Shown piece after piece: positions 35,565-43,790 of a DNA stretch of 64,000 nucleotides (its first letter is position 1; the number at the start of each line of letters is the position of its first letter). The stretch comes from Paraflavitalea sp966211765 (lineage in GTDB: Bacteria; Bacteroidota; Bacteroidia; Chitinophagales; Chitinophagaceae), in contig CBIHOV010000003.1 of NCBI GenBank assembly GCA_966211765.1, positions 186,001 through 250,000 of the forward strand. Direction: 5' to 3'. The position numbers were made by a program, and so were the translations under genes. The notes under the pieces are model-generated. The model ran no database searches. It was not told the origin of the DNA and was given only the letters and a program-made list of their open reading frames with translations.

Positions 35565-36701
35565 CTATGCTGCTTTCAGCGATCCTTTCAACGAGAGGAA
35601 TCCCAGCAATCCTGCCAATACCGAACCCAGGATGATGGCTATCTTGGAGCTGATCACGAGGGTTTCATCCACAAAAGCTAGATGTGTAATAAAGATAGAC
35701 ATGGTAAAACCGATACCGGCGAGTAATCCGATCCACAACAAATGGACTTTCCGGACACCCAATGGCAGCTTTGACAATCCTATCCATACGCTGAGCATGG
35801 CAAAAAGAAAGATACCTGCGGGCTTTCCCAGCAGCAGTCCGAGCATAATCCCGAGGCTATTGGAAGAACCAAGGTCTTCCATCCAGGAGGATGGAATGGC
35901 AATGGCTGTATTGGCGAGGGCAAACAGGGGCAGGATCAGGAAGGCTACAGGTTTGTGCAATATATGCTGCAGGTGATAAGAAGGCGACTGCTCATCGCCA
36001 GTGCCAAAAGGAATGGCAAAAGCCACCAACACACCGGTAATGGTAGCATGCACACCTGAGCGATACATACAAAACCACATTACCACTCCCAAAAGGAGGT
36101 ATATCCATACCAGGTGCATCCGCAGTCTGTTGAGGACGATCATGATGGCAAAGATGCCCAATGCCAGTCCCAGGTATAAAACAGAAAGACCTTTGGAATA
36201 AAAGAAGGCAATCACCAGAATAGAACCAAGGTCATCGATAATGGCCAGCGCGGTGAGGAATACTTTTAAAGAAGCAGGCACGCGGTTACCCAGCAGAGAA
36301 AGAATACCCAGTGAAAAAGCTATATCGGTAGCCATCGGAATGGCCACCCCATCCTGGGAGGCAGTGCCCCTGTTGAAAAGAAAGTGAATCAAGGCCGGCA
36401 CAGCCATTCCGCCAATGGCCGCAAATACAGGCAACATCGATCTTCTGATATCTGCCAGTTCTCCATTGTACAATTCCCGCTCCAGTTCCAGCCCTACGAG
36501 CAGGAAAAAAACGGTCATGAGCGCATCGTTGATCCAGAATTCAATGGGTTTGCCACCTACGGCTTCATGCCATAGGTGAATATAATTTTCGCCAAAAGAC
36601 ATATTGGCTGCGAGCAGGGAAACAACCGTGCAGGCAACCAGGATGAGGCCACCGGCTTTTTCACTATGGAAGAATTCATTGAATAGCCTGGTCAATCTCA
36701 T
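35565..36701 (-). CDS. nhaA: Na+/H+ antiporter NhaA
   Basis: The 378-residue inner-membrane protein shows the NhaA signature throughout: FFHSEKAGGLILVACTVVSLLAAN, INDALMTVFFLLVGLELERELYNGEL, MATDIAFSLGILSLLG and the paired aspartates in ALAIIDDLGSILVIAFFY that bind Na+ and protons. VHATITGVLVAFAIP and IGFTMSIFITHLAF follow in the right order. It exchanges cytoplasmic Na+ (or Li+) for protons. The start codon is embedded in a perfect 9-bp inverted repeat (36701-36740), so expression may be controlled at the leader or by a DNA-binding protein. Confidence 0.97.
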   Translation of the reverse strand: MRLTRLFNEFFHSEKAGGLILVACTVVSLLAANMSFGENYIHLWHEAVGGKPIEFWINDALMTVFFLLVGLELERELYNGELADIRRSMLPVFAAIGGMAVPALIHFLFNRGTASQDGVAIPMATDIAFSLGILSLLGNRVPASLKVFLTALAIIDDLGSILVIAFFYSKGLSVLYLGLALGIFAIMIVLNRLRMHLVWIYLLLGVVMWFCMYRSGVHATITGVLVAFAIPFGTGDEQSPSYHLQHILHKPVAFLILPLFALANTAIAIPSSWMEDLGSSNSLGIMLGLLLGKPAGIFLFAMLSVWIGLSKLPLGVRKVHLLWIGLLAGIGFTMSIFITHLAFVDETLVISSKIAIILGSVLAGLLGFLSLKGSLKAA

Positions 36702-36740
36702 AACGGGTCAATATTGCCTGATTTTGATGGCGACCCGTTA
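36701..36740 (-). promoter_or_regulatory. Inverted repeat over the nhaA leader and start codon
   Basis: TAACGGGTC (36701-36709) and GACCCGTTA (36732-36740) pair perfectly with a 22-base loop. In the mRNA the 3' arm ends on the A of the nhaA ATG, so a formed stem would hide the initiation site. A -7-like box TATCTTTA overlaps the outer arm (36747-36740), so the repeat could instead be an operator. It has no resemblance I can confirm to known nhaA riboswitch motifs. Confidence 0.45.
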
Positions 36741-36784
36741 AAGATACAATTATAATTATCTTTAACCCATTTGTATACAACCCA

Positions 36785-37093
36785 TTAATACCTTAATATA
36801 AACCTGTTCTGGAAGTCATTAATGAGCGCATGCATGGATTTGAAACGATCCTGCCCATCATTGCAATCTGCACCATTGATCTCCCTGCATTTTTCATTGA
36901 GCTCATCAATGTAAGTAATGAGGCGTTCATTAAACACCTTTCTGCGGTGCGCTGCATGTGTAGCATTCACCTCATGCAGGTGAACTTCCATCCGGTCTTC
37001 AGCAAACCGGCGCAATTCAAGAACTTCAGTTAGTGTGTGATTCATACTGTGCATTTTTAGGTACTCACTGTGTACTGGTAAAAATTGTGCCAT
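36785..37093 (-). CDS. Small protein coupled to the universal stress protein gene
   Basis: From the ATG at 37093 the protein is 102 residues (MAQFLPVHSEYLKMHSMNHTLTEVLEL...). The start overlaps the upstream stop as TAATG, which indicates translational coupling; a later start at MNHTLTEV is possible. It is mostly helical and charged (EVLELRRFAEDRMEVHLHEVNATHAAHRRKVFNERLITYIDELNEKCREI) with no signal peptide or membrane segment. The family is unknown to me. It probably acts with the stress protein. Confidence 0.65.
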   Translation of the reverse strand: MAQFLPVHSEYLKMHSMNHTLTEVLELRRFAEDRMEVHLHEVNATHAAHRRKVFNERLITYIDELNEKCREINGADCNDGQDRFKSMHALINDFQNRFILRY

Positions 37094-37917
37094 TACCGTA
37101 CGTACAACACCGGCATTTTGGCATGGTGGATAATTCGCTGGCAAAAAGGGCCGATAAAGAATTGTTTGTTGATAACATCTACCGCGGGAGAAAGCACTAC
37201 CAGGTCGGCCTGCATACGTTCGGCCCTGTCGAGCACTTCCTTTGAAATATTTTTTTGTTCACTAAAACGGACAGACAAGGCCATAGCAGGAAGTTTGCCC
37301 CCTGCATTCAGCCGATGGGTCATCAACTCCAGGGCATGCCCCTCCACCGTATCGCTGTCTACGGATAATGCAAATATTTCAAGCCTGGCATGTTGATCGC
37401 TGCTCATGGCTTTGATAAATTCGTACCGCCTGAAGGACCCAAAACTGGTTCGCAGCGGGAAGAGGATATTTTTAAAGTCGAGCCATTGGCGGCCTTCCGG
37501 TATGATCAGTACGGGACAATTGGCATATTTGGCAACATAATAGGCGGTGGATCCTATATAGTGTTCGCGCACACCGGAAGCACCATGCGCACCCATAACA
37601 ATGAGACTGGATTGCTTTTCAAAAGCAGTTTGCACAATGACTGGGCCGGCAAACCCTTTCTGAAAGATGGTGCCGGCATCGATACCATGTTTTTGCAGGA
37701 TACCCACTGACATGGCCTCCGCTACCTGGTGGGCATGATCGGATACCGGCAATTTGGCCGGCCCCAGGTAATCCCCATCCGTTTCCCCTACATTCAATAT
37801 CTGCAGCTGGCTTTGATTACGCCGGGCAATATCAACAGCACTTTCCAATGCATTGAGTGAAGCGTCACTATAATCAGTAGGCACCAGTATATTCCTGATC
37901 AAATGCTCAAAAGCCAT
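37093..37917 (-). CDS. Universal stress protein, tandem UspA domains
   Basis: The 274-residue cytoplasmic protein has two Usp folds. The first (about 5-150) has ILVPTDYSDASLNALESAVDIAR and the nucleotide-binding motif MGAHGASGVREHYIGSTAYYVAKYANCPVLII. The second (about 155-272) has ILFPLRTSFGSFRRYEFIKAM but only a degraded ATP site (VVLSPAVDVINKQFFIGPFCQRIIHHAKMPVLYV). A strong Shine-Dalgarno-like run AGGGGAGG sits 3 bases before the ATG, rare among the genes of this window. Upstream lies a small lipoprotein gene, downstream a coupled small protein. Confidence 0.92.
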   Translation of the reverse strand: MAFEHLIRNILVPTDYSDASLNALESAVDIARRNQSQLQILNVGETDGDYLGPAKLPVSDHAHQVAEAMSVGILQKHGIDAGTIFQKGFAGPVIVQTAFEKQSSLIVMGAHGASGVREHYIGSTAYYVAKYANCPVLIIPEGRQWLDFKNILFPLRTSFGSFRRYEFIKAMSSDQHARLEIFALSVDSDTVEGHALELMTHRLNAGGKLPAMALSVRFSEQKNISKEVLDRAERMQADLVVLSPAVDVINKQFFIGPFCQRIIHHAKMPVLYVR

Positions 37918-37961
37918 ACTCCTCCCCTTTAAAAAATATGTAAGTACTATGCATTTGCGTG

Positions 37962-38186
37962 CTATTTTGACAAGGCTGTAGACCTTTTACGTTTCAGCAT
38001 GCCTTCGCCCTGTACCTCGTGCAACTCCCGTTTGAGCTCTATATTCACAGAGATGAGGGAATCGTTCTGCAGTATCAATGCCCTGTTCTTCAACTTATAG
38101 GAAATACCCTGTTTAAAAAGGCATCCGCTAAGGGCCAGTAAGGCCATGACAAAAAAAAGCAGGAAAAAGGAATAATTGAATTTCAT
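37962..38186 (-). CDS. Small lipoprotein with charged helical tail
   Basis: From the ATG at 38186 the 74-residue product has an SPII signal (MKFNYSFFLLFFVMALLALSGC, Cys22) followed by a short Lys/Glu-rich helix with an Asn/Leu-Ile pattern (KNRALILQNDSLISVNIELKRELHEV), perhaps a short coiled coil. Function unknown. The upstream region holds phased TTCTAAT boxes also found before the TPR gene at 40547, which suggests that the OmpR-type regulator next door controls it. Confidence 0.7.
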   Translation of the reverse strand: MKFNYSFFLLFFVMALLALSGCLFKQGISYKLKNRALILQNDSLISVNIELKRELHEVQGEGMLKRKRSTALSK

Positions 38187-38217
38187 ACTGCGCTCTTTCC
38201 ATAGCAAAATGGCTCCC

Positions 38218-38261
38218 CTTGATTAGGCAGTGCTTAATTTGACATTAGAATATGATTAGAA
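38218..38261 (-). promoter_or_regulatory. Phased TTCTAAT boxes upstream of the small lipoprotein gene
   Basis: On the minus strand TTCTAAT occurs at 38261-38255 and 38250-38244, exactly 11 bases apart, and GCCTAAT at 38228-38222 keeps the same phase two units on. The first copy overlaps the stop codon of the histidine kinase gene. The same boxes with the same 11-base period lie at 40457-40489, upstream of the divergent TPR gene. This is the layout of OmpR-family response-regulator sites. Confidence 0.5.
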
Positions 38262-39635
38262 TTTGGACATAGGGAGAATGATGCGGAACAAAGTACCCTC
38301 ACCCGGCCTGGACTGAACAGTGATGGCGCCTTTGTGCAGTTTAACGATACGGTGCGCGAGTGAGAGTCCCAACCCAAAACCACCCGTACTGCCGGCATGA
38401 TCAACACGGTAAAAAGGCTGAAAAATGTATTTCAGTTCAGTTTCCGGTATGCCTATTCCTTTATCCTTCACTGAAATAACCATTTCATGATCGGCGGTAT
38501 CCAGTCTTACCATGGCCTTATGATCAGCAGAATATTTGCAGGCATTGACCACTATGTTCCTGACAGCCAGGAACAGCAGTTCAGCATTGCCAAAAACGAT
38601 GAGTGCTTCTTCTTCCGGGGGCATATCGCCAAAAGCCAGTGAAACTGTATAGTCGGGATTGAGTTTATTGACATCGGCCGGAAGCGCTAATATGATTTCA
38701 TCAATGCGTACCGGCTCAATGGCCAGGCCGCCGGCATTACCCGATGCCTGGGCAAATTCCAGTAAGGTTTGTGTAAGCTTTCCGAGGTGACGCACATCCT
38801 GGTACACGCTCTGCATCACTTCCCGGTAATTGCCGGCCTCTCTTTCTTTTTGCAGGGATACTTCCAACTGACTGGAAATGGAAGTGAGGGGTGTAGATAG
38901 TTCATGGGAAGCATTGGCAATAAAACGGCGCTGCATGTCGAAGCTTTCCTGCAACCGGTTGAGTAATTGGTTGAGGGTCTCTGACAGGTATTGCCATTCA
39001 TCATTCACCTTACCGGCCTGTATACGCCGGTTAAGGTCCTGGGCCGATATTTCATTGATATCGTCGGCTATCTTTCTAATGGGTTGCAGCAAGCGGCCCG
39101 AAAAGAAATACCCGCCTGCAAAAGCAATGATGGTCCCTGTAAGAAAACTAAACAACAGGATATTGCGGAGCTGCTGCAGTTTGTTCAATCCCATTTCATC
39201 ATAAGCAGCAGCTACTACCACAACGCGCATGTTTTCGTCCACATAATGATAGGCTACCGCTTCCTTTTTGCCGATCCTGAAATACACGGTTCCCTTCACA
39301 CGTGCATCGTCCAGAATGCTGTTGTCTACCGTAAGTGTATCTTCAGGCTCTTCGCTGTAACTATATATTTTTTCACCCAGGTAATTATATGCCTGCAGGG
39401 TTTTGTCCTTCAGGCTCATCATGGTGGAGGAATCGATGATACGCAGCTGGTTTTTATCAAACAGGTTGGGATGCCTTAGTAACCGGGCACGGGTAATGGC
39501 CCGGTTCTCAAGACGGAGCCTGATGTCTTTCGTACGTTCTGTTTTGGAGAAATAATATACGGACCCGCAAACAATCAGCAGGATCAGCAAAACAATGCTT
39601 CCGAATAGCAGGGTGATTCTTAGTCTTACGGGCAT
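38256..39635 (-). CDS. Membrane sensor histidine kinase
   Basis: The 459-residue kinase has a first helix (about 8-30, LLFGSIVLLILLIVCGSVYYFS), a periplasmic sensor of about 130 residues, a second helix (about 160-180), HAMP, a dimerisation domain with the phospho-acceptor His in FIANASHELSTPLTSISSQ, and an ATPase domain with N box NIVVNACKYSADHK, KDKGIGIPE, and GGFGLGLSLAHRIVKLH. Its ATG overlaps the stop of the response-regulator gene by one base (TGATG), so the two are co-translated. The signal sensed is unknown. Confidence 0.95.
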   Translation of the reverse strand: MPVRLRITLLFGSIVLLILLIVCGSVYYFSKTERTKDIRLRLENRAITRARLLRHPNLFDKNQLRIIDSSTMMSLKDKTLQAYNYLGEKIYSYSEEPEDTLTVDNSILDDARVKGTVYFRIGKKEAVAYHYVDENMRVVVVAAAYDEMGLNKLQQLRNILLFSFLTGTIIAFAGGYFFSGRLLQPIRKIADDINEISAQDLNRRIQAGKVNDEWQYLSETLNQLLNRLQESFDMQRRFIANASHELSTPLTSISSQLEVSLQKEREAGNYREVMQSVYQDVRHLGKLTQTLLEFAQASGNAGGLAIEPVRIDEIILALPADVNKLNPDYTVSLAFGDMPPEEEALIVFGNAELLFLAVRNIVVNACKYSADHKAMVRLDTADHEMVISVKDKGIGIPETELKYIFQPFYRVDHAGSTGGFGLGLSLAHRIVKLHKGAITVQSRPGEGTLFRIILPMSKF

Positions 39636-40330
39636 CAGCGATCACTTTCCTTTAGAATATATCCCATACCAACCTGTGTTTGTATCAGTTTTTGCGGATA
39701 GCTCCGGTCGATCTTATTGCGCAGGTAATTGATGTATACATCGATCACGTTGGTATTGGTGTCGAAATCAATTTCCCATACGTTCACGGCAATATCGGCG
39801 CGCGACACTACCCTGTTCTTATTGCGCAGGAGGTATTCCAGCAGTTGAAACTCCTTCATGGTGAGGGTGATCTTATTGCCTGCACGCACCACTTCTTTTT
39901 TGTCGAGGTCCAAAGTCAGATCGGCTGCACTCAAAATATTACCCACGGGTAATTGCTGGTTCATGGTACGCTTGAGCAAAACCCTGATCTTCACCATCAA
40001 CTCCTTAAATTCAAATGGTTTTACCAGGTAATCATCCGCACCTGCATCATACCCTTCCATCTTATCATTCAACCTTCCCAGGGAAGTAAGCATAATAATG
40101 GGCACCTGCGCATTGCGACTGCGGATGACCTTACAGAGCTCATACCCGTTCATGCCCGGCAGGTTAATATCCAGTATGACCAGGTTGAAATCATGCGCCA
40201 TAAACAGCCGTTCGCCAATCTTTCCATCATAGGCTACTTCTACATGGTAGCCATGCTCACCAAGCCCTGTCTTCAGGGTATCGGCAATCTTATGTTCATC
40301 TTCCACGATCAGTATCTTTCTTTCTTCCAT
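39635..40330 (-). CDS. OmpR/PhoB-family response regulator
   Basis: The 231-residue regulator has a receiver domain (1-120) with the acidic pocket EDE (10-12), phospho-acceptor Asp54 in LVILDINLPG, and the Thr/Lys switch residues in MLTS and LVKPFEFKEL. A winged-helix domain (about 130-228) shows LTMKEFQLLEYLLRNKNRVVSRADIAVNVW and TNVIDVYINYLRNKIDRSYPQKLIQTQVGMGYIL. It is the partner of the kinase coded 1 base overlapping downstream. Likely targets carry the 11-base phased TTCTAAT boxes on both sides of this operon. Confidence 0.96.
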   Translation of the reverse strand: MEERKILIVEDEHKIADTLKTGLGEHGYHVEVAYDGKIGERLFMAHDFNLVILDINLPGMNGYELCKVIRSRNAQVPIIMLTSLGRLNDKMEGYDAGADDYLVKPFEFKELMVKIRVLLKRTMNQQLPVGNILSAADLTLDLDKKEVVRAGNKITLTMKEFQLLEYLLRNKNRVVSRADIAVNVWEIDFDTNTNVIDVYINYLRNKIDRSYPQKLIQTQVGMGYILKESDR

Positions 40331-40379
40331 AGGCTTACGCTGATAAGTTGAGAAAGTGTAAAGGTAAGGCGGAAATACC

Positions 40380-40410
40380 AGCTGCGAGCTTTGAGCTACG
40401 AGCTGCGAGC
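40380..40410. repeat. Heptameric tandem repeat, AGCTnnG type
   Basis: Units AGCTGCG, AGCTTTG, AGCTACG, AGCTGCG then AGC, a 7-base period. An inverted copy with 29 of 31 bases the same lies at 56331-56361. Confidence 0.75.
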
Positions 40411-40426
40411 ATTGAAGAGCAAGGCA

Positions 40427-40454
40427 TTAGTTGTTAGCTTTTAGGTATTAGCAC
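40427..40454. repeat. Heptameric tandem repeat, TTAGnnn type
   Basis: Units TTAGTTG, TTAGCTT, TTAGGTA, TTAGCAC in tandem, 7-base period, directly before the phased TTCTAAT boxes of the TPR gene promoter. Confidence 0.7.
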
Positions 40455-40456
40455 AA

Positions 40457-40489
40457 TTCTAATCTCATTCTAATCTGGTCCTAATTAAT
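40457..40489 (+). promoter_or_regulatory. Three phased TTCTAAT boxes (candidate response-regulator site)
   Basis: TTCTAAT at 40457-40463 and 40468-40474 and TCCTAAT at 40479-40485 repeat with an exact 11-base period. The array ends 17 bases before the -7 box at 40507, covering the place of a missing -33 box, as in promoters that need an activator of the OmpR family. Confidence 0.6.
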
Positions 40490-40506
40490 GGTTAATTATT
40501 GGTGGT

Positions 40507-40514
40507 TAGGTTTG
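40507..40514 (+). promoter_or_regulatory. -7 promoter box of the TPR gene
   Basis: TAGGTTTG is an exact TAnnTTTG box; the start point would be near 40519, 28 bases before the ATG at 40547. This rules out the longer in-frame start at 40499. No TTTG at the -33 distance. Confidence 0.55.
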
Positions 40515-40546
40515 TCGGCATTGGTTTTCATTCAAACACACTGACG

Positions 40547-42175
40547 ATGAAAAAGACATTCCTGCTACTGGGTGGCTTGTGTATGGCTGCCACTACAATC
40601 GCTCAAAGCCTGCCCGAAGCCACGCAGCTTCTTTACCACGAGCGTTATGAAAGCGCTAAACCAGCCTTACACAAAATACTAAAGGCCGATGCTGCCAATG
40701 CAGCAGCCTGGTATCAATTATCACAGGCCTACCTGCCCCTGAAAGAAGTACAACCATTGGCCGACACTTTGCAACATGCCACACCAGCCGTGCAACAAAA
40801 CGCCTGGTATAAAGTGGCTTATGGCCAGCTATTACTGGCGCAGAACAACTTAGACAGTGCCCGTTTGTATTTTGACCAGGCCATCGGCACAGGTCGCAAA
40901 AAAGATCCGGCCATTCTGCTCGCAGTTGCCAATGCCTGGATCAGTGAGAAAAATGGCGATCCCAATACCGGGCTGCTGGTATTGAGCCAGGCCGGTAAAA
41001 AAGATATTGACAACCCTGCTTTCCAGGTATTGCGTGGGAATGCCTACCGCAAGCTCGCCAACGGAACAGAAGCTTACCGTGCCTACCAGGCTGCGCTTAA
41101 TGAGGATGGCAACAACGCAGAAGCCTTGTACCAGATGGGGAAGATATTTGTGGCCCAGAAGAATGCAGAAAGCTACCTGGATTATTTCAACAAGACCATT
41201 GCCGCCGATCCCTTGTATGCACCAGCCTGGTATGAGTTGTATTATGATGCGTATTTTAAAGATGCGGCCAAAGCGCTTAACTATTTTCGCCAATACCTGG
41301 CGGTTAGCGATTTCAACCCGGAGAATGAATACCAGCACATCGATCTGGTATACCTGAATAAAAAGTATGATTCAGCCATTATCATGGCCCAACAAGCATT
41401 GTCCACACTGCCTGCCGGCTCCATGCCCCGGCTCTACAAACTACTGGCTTATAGCCACCTTGGTTTGCAGGATACAGCACAGGCCTTACAGGCTATGACC
41501 ACGTATTTTGCCAGGGCCAACGACAGCAATTTTGTGGTAAAGGATTATGAAGTGATGGCCGATCTATACAATGCCACACCCGGCAAGGAAGATTCAGCAT
41601 TGGTTTTCTACCAGACGGCTGTTACCAAAATAACCGATTCAGCAGCCTTGTTTACTTACTATAAGAAGCTGGTTGACCTCTACAAGAACAAGAAAGACAA
41701 TGCCAACCAGGCCCTCTGGCTGGGCAAGTATTACACCAATAATGCCAAGGCTACCAATATCGACCTGTTCAATTGGGGCATCGCCCATTTCAAGGCCGAA
41801 CAATATGAACAAGCCGATACGGTATTTGGCAAATACATTGATAAATACCCCGATCAAAGCTTCGGTTATTACTGGCGGGCAAGGGTCAACGCCCAGCGGG
41901 ATTCAGCCATGGAGAAAGGGCTGGCCATACCACACTATGATGCACTGGTAACAGTATTGCAGAAAGACAGCGCCAATGCCACGGCTACTACGAAGAAATG
42001 GCTGGTAGAAGCCTATGGGTATATAGCGGCTTACGAGACCAACCAGGAGAAAGATTATGATGACGCCCTGGAGCACCTGCAGATGATACTGGCAATAGAT
42101 CCGGCCAACAAGGATGCGCAGCAGTACATCACCATCCTGGAAAAGAAGGTAAATGCCGACAACAATAATAAATAA
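40547..42175 (+). CDS. Secreted tetratricopeptide-repeat protein
   Basis: The protein is 542 residues from the ATG at 40547, with a Sec signal (MKKTFLLLGGLCMAATTIAQ). TPR helices repeat through most of the length: AATQLLYHERYESAKPALHKILKADAANAAAWYQLSQAY in the first part, YRAYQAALNEDGNNAEALYQMGKIFV in the middle, and DYDDALEHLQMILAIDPANKDAQQYI at the end. It is expected in the periplasm as a protein-binding scaffold. It is divergent from the OmpR/HK operon and carries phased candidate regulator boxes, so it may be an output of that system. Confidence 0.88.
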   Translation: MKKTFLLLGGLCMAATTIAQSLPEATQLLYHERYESAKPALHKILKADAANAAAWYQLSQAYLPLKEVQPLADTLQHATPAVQQNAWYKVAYGQLLLAQNNLDSARLYFDQAIGTGRKKDPAILLAVANAWISEKNGDPNTGLLVLSQAGKKDIDNPAFQVLRGNAYRKLANGTEAYRAYQAALNEDGNNAEALYQMGKIFVAQKNAESYLDYFNKTIAADPLYAPAWYELYYDAYFKDAAKALNYFRQYLAVSDFNPENEYQHIDLVYLNKKYDSAIIMAQQALSTLPAGSMPRLYKLLAYSHLGLQDTAQALQAMTTYFARANDSNFVVKDYEVMADLYNATPGKEDSALVFYQTAVTKITDSAALFTYYKKLVDLYKNKKDNANQALWLGKYYTNNAKATNIDLFNWGIAHFKAEQYEQADTVFGKYIDKYPDQSFGYYWRARVNAQRDSAMEKGLAIPHYDALVTVLQKDSANATATTKKWLVEAYGYIAAYETNQEKDYDDALEHLQMILAIDPANKDAQQYITILEKKVNADNNNK

Positions 42176-42234
42176 CGATAATTAAATAACTGATCCAACG
42201 ATCAGCTTTCTTGACTGTTGATTTTTCTTGCAAT

Positions 42235-42271
42235 AGCCGGGAGATTTCTTTCTCCTGGCTCTTTTGTTTTT
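42235..42271 (+). terminator. Intrinsic terminator of the TPR gene
   Basis: AGCCGGGAGA (42235-42244) pairs with TCTCCTGGCT (42251-42260) over 10 bp with one G-U, loop of 6, then CTTTTGTTTTT. The G-U forms only in plus-strand RNA, so it acts on the TPR transcript. Confidence 0.85.
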
Positions 42272-42292
42272 CGAGGCTTCCAGCTAAAGGTC

Positions 42293-43147
42293 TTATTTGG
42301 TTTCCGTTGGCAGAAATTTCTTTCGGTAGGCCGTAGGGCTCATACCCTTCCACTTTTTAAAGGACCGGTTCATATGGCTTTCATCAGTAAAGGAAAGTTC
42401 GGCAGCAATTTCACCGATCCGCATATCGGTATACAACAACCTGTTCTCTATCAAACGCATCTTGTAATTACTGATGTATTGTTGCAGCGTTTCGCCCGTC
42501 TGGTGTTTAAAATAACGTCCCAGATAATGCAGGGAGATACCCAGCTGTTTACAAATGTGAGACGCTTTCAATTTTTCGGGATCATAAATATGCTGCTGTA
42601 TGTATTGCAGCATGTCCAATACCGGCTCACCGGTATTTTCCTTTACATTTTTGGGAAGTTTCAAAGCAATATTCCTGGCCACCACAATGATCAGGGTGTT
42701 GACCATTTGTTGTATCACTTTATTGTGGTACAACTGCTGCTGTTCATTTTCTTTTATGATGGTATCGATCAACGTGGCCACCATTGGTTTATCCACTTTG
42801 TTCTTTAAGATACAGCCGGGCCGGTGGCTGGCATTTTGCAGAATGAATTCCATGCGCTGTACCCAGTCATTGTCTTTGTGGGCCTTGGGCTTTATATACC
42901 TGTTTTGAAAACTCAGCAGGAAGAATTGGGTAGTCGTTTCAATCGTAAATGAATAACTGTCTTCGGGTGTTATTAAGAAAAGGTTGCCTTTCCGGTAATT
43001 GAAATGGTGGTTGTTGGTGAATTGCTGCCCGGTGCCCTCGTCAATATAGATGAGGGTAAAATAGTTGTTGTGGTAAGTGATAGCGGGAAACCGGTCCATC
43101 CGCTTGTACTCAATTTCAAAAGGTTGGTATAAATTCTCCCGCATCAT
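42293..43147 (-). CDS. AraC-family transcriptional regulator
   Basis: The 284-residue protein has an N-terminal cupin-like sensing domain (about 15-150: NYFTLIYIDEGTGQQFTNNHHFNYRKGNLFLITPEDSYSF) and a C-terminal double helix-turn-helix (about 185-282: LKASHICKQLGISLHYLGRYFKHQTGETLQQYISNYKMRLIENRLL and RIGEIAAELSFTDESHMNRSFKKWKGMSPTAYRK). It is divergent from the lipocalin-like gene at 43231 and may control it and the MFS gene beyond. The ligand is unknown. Confidence 0.94.
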   Translation of the reverse strand: MMRENLYQPFEIEYKRMDRFPAITYHNNYFTLIYIDEGTGQQFTNNHHFNYRKGNLFLITPEDSYSFTIETTTQFFLLSFQNRYIKPKAHKDNDWVQRMEFILQNASHRPGCILKNKVDKPMVATLIDTIIKENEQQQLYHNKVIQQMVNTLIIVVARNIALKLPKNVKENTGEPVLDMLQYIQQHIYDPEKLKASHICKQLGISLHYLGRYFKHQTGETLQQYISNYKMRLIENRLLYTDMRIGEIAAELSFTDESHMNRSFKKWKGMSPTAYRKKFLPTETK

Positions 43148-43230
43148 ACTTAAATCTACTGATTTAGTGCAAAAATGTACAGGAAACCAGGCGCGTGTCC
43201 CTGTATTTTTATGGCCGAAAAATCAAACAC

Positions 43231-43749
43231 ATGAATAAATGCATTCTCCTGCTGTTGGTTATCCTGACCAGCCTTACCGTTCAGGCACAGCAATCTCAAA
43301 AGTCGACCTCAGGCAAGCTATCACGCCAAAACCTGGTGGGCACCTGGACCCTGGTATCGGTTGACAATATATACCCCGATAGTAGCCGGGTGCACCCTTA
43401 TGGCGAAGGCCCGAAAGGCCTGCTGTTGTTTGACGAACAGGGCCATTATGCTATCCAGATCTTCAAAGCAGTAAGACCGAAGGTAGCATCCGGCGACAAA
43501 AACAAGTGTACCCCGGAAGAATACGCTGCCCTGGTACAGGGTAGTAACGCTCATTTTGGCCAATACAAAGTTGATGAAGCAGCCAATACGATCACCTTTC
43601 ATATTGAGCATGCCAGTTTTCCCAATTGGGAAGGCGCCCAACAGCAACGATCCTGTACCTATACGGGCAAGGACCTAAAATATGTGGTGACCCAAACCAC
43701 CCAGGGCGGGGTGGCTGTGGTGGCTGAAGTGGCCTGGAGGCGGCTGTAG
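43231..43749 (+). CDS. Secreted lipocalin-like protein
   Basis: The 172-residue product from the ATG at 43231 has a Sec signal (MNKCILLLLVILTSLTVQAQ). The body begins with NLVGTWTLVSVDNIYPDSSRVHPYGEGPKGLLLFDEQGHYAIQIF, the typical first strands of the lipocalin-like family (Lipocalin_5 type), then FGQYKVDEAANTITFHIEHASFPNWEG. Such small beta-barrels often bind a hydrophobic ligand or relate to natural-product loci. The in-frame ATG at 43195 gives a worse signal. Confidence 0.78.
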   Translation: MNKCILLLLVILTSLTVQAQQSQKSTSGKLSRQNLVGTWTLVSVDNIYPDSSRVHPYGEGPKGLLLFDEQGHYAIQIFKAVRPKVASGDKNKCTPEEYAALVQGSNAHFGQYKVDEAANTITFHIEHASFPNWEGAQQQRSCTYTGKDLKYVVTQTTQGGVAVVAEVAWRRL

Positions 43750-43758
43750 AATAATGCT

Positions 43759-43766
43759 TACCTTCG
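43759..43766 (+). promoter_or_regulatory. Possible -7 box of the MFS gene
   Basis: TACCTTCG differs by one base from TAnnTTTG, 25 bases before the ATG at 43791. No good -33 box. Confidence 0.35.
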
Positions 43767-43790
43767 CCCCTTCAATTTTACAATCAATCT

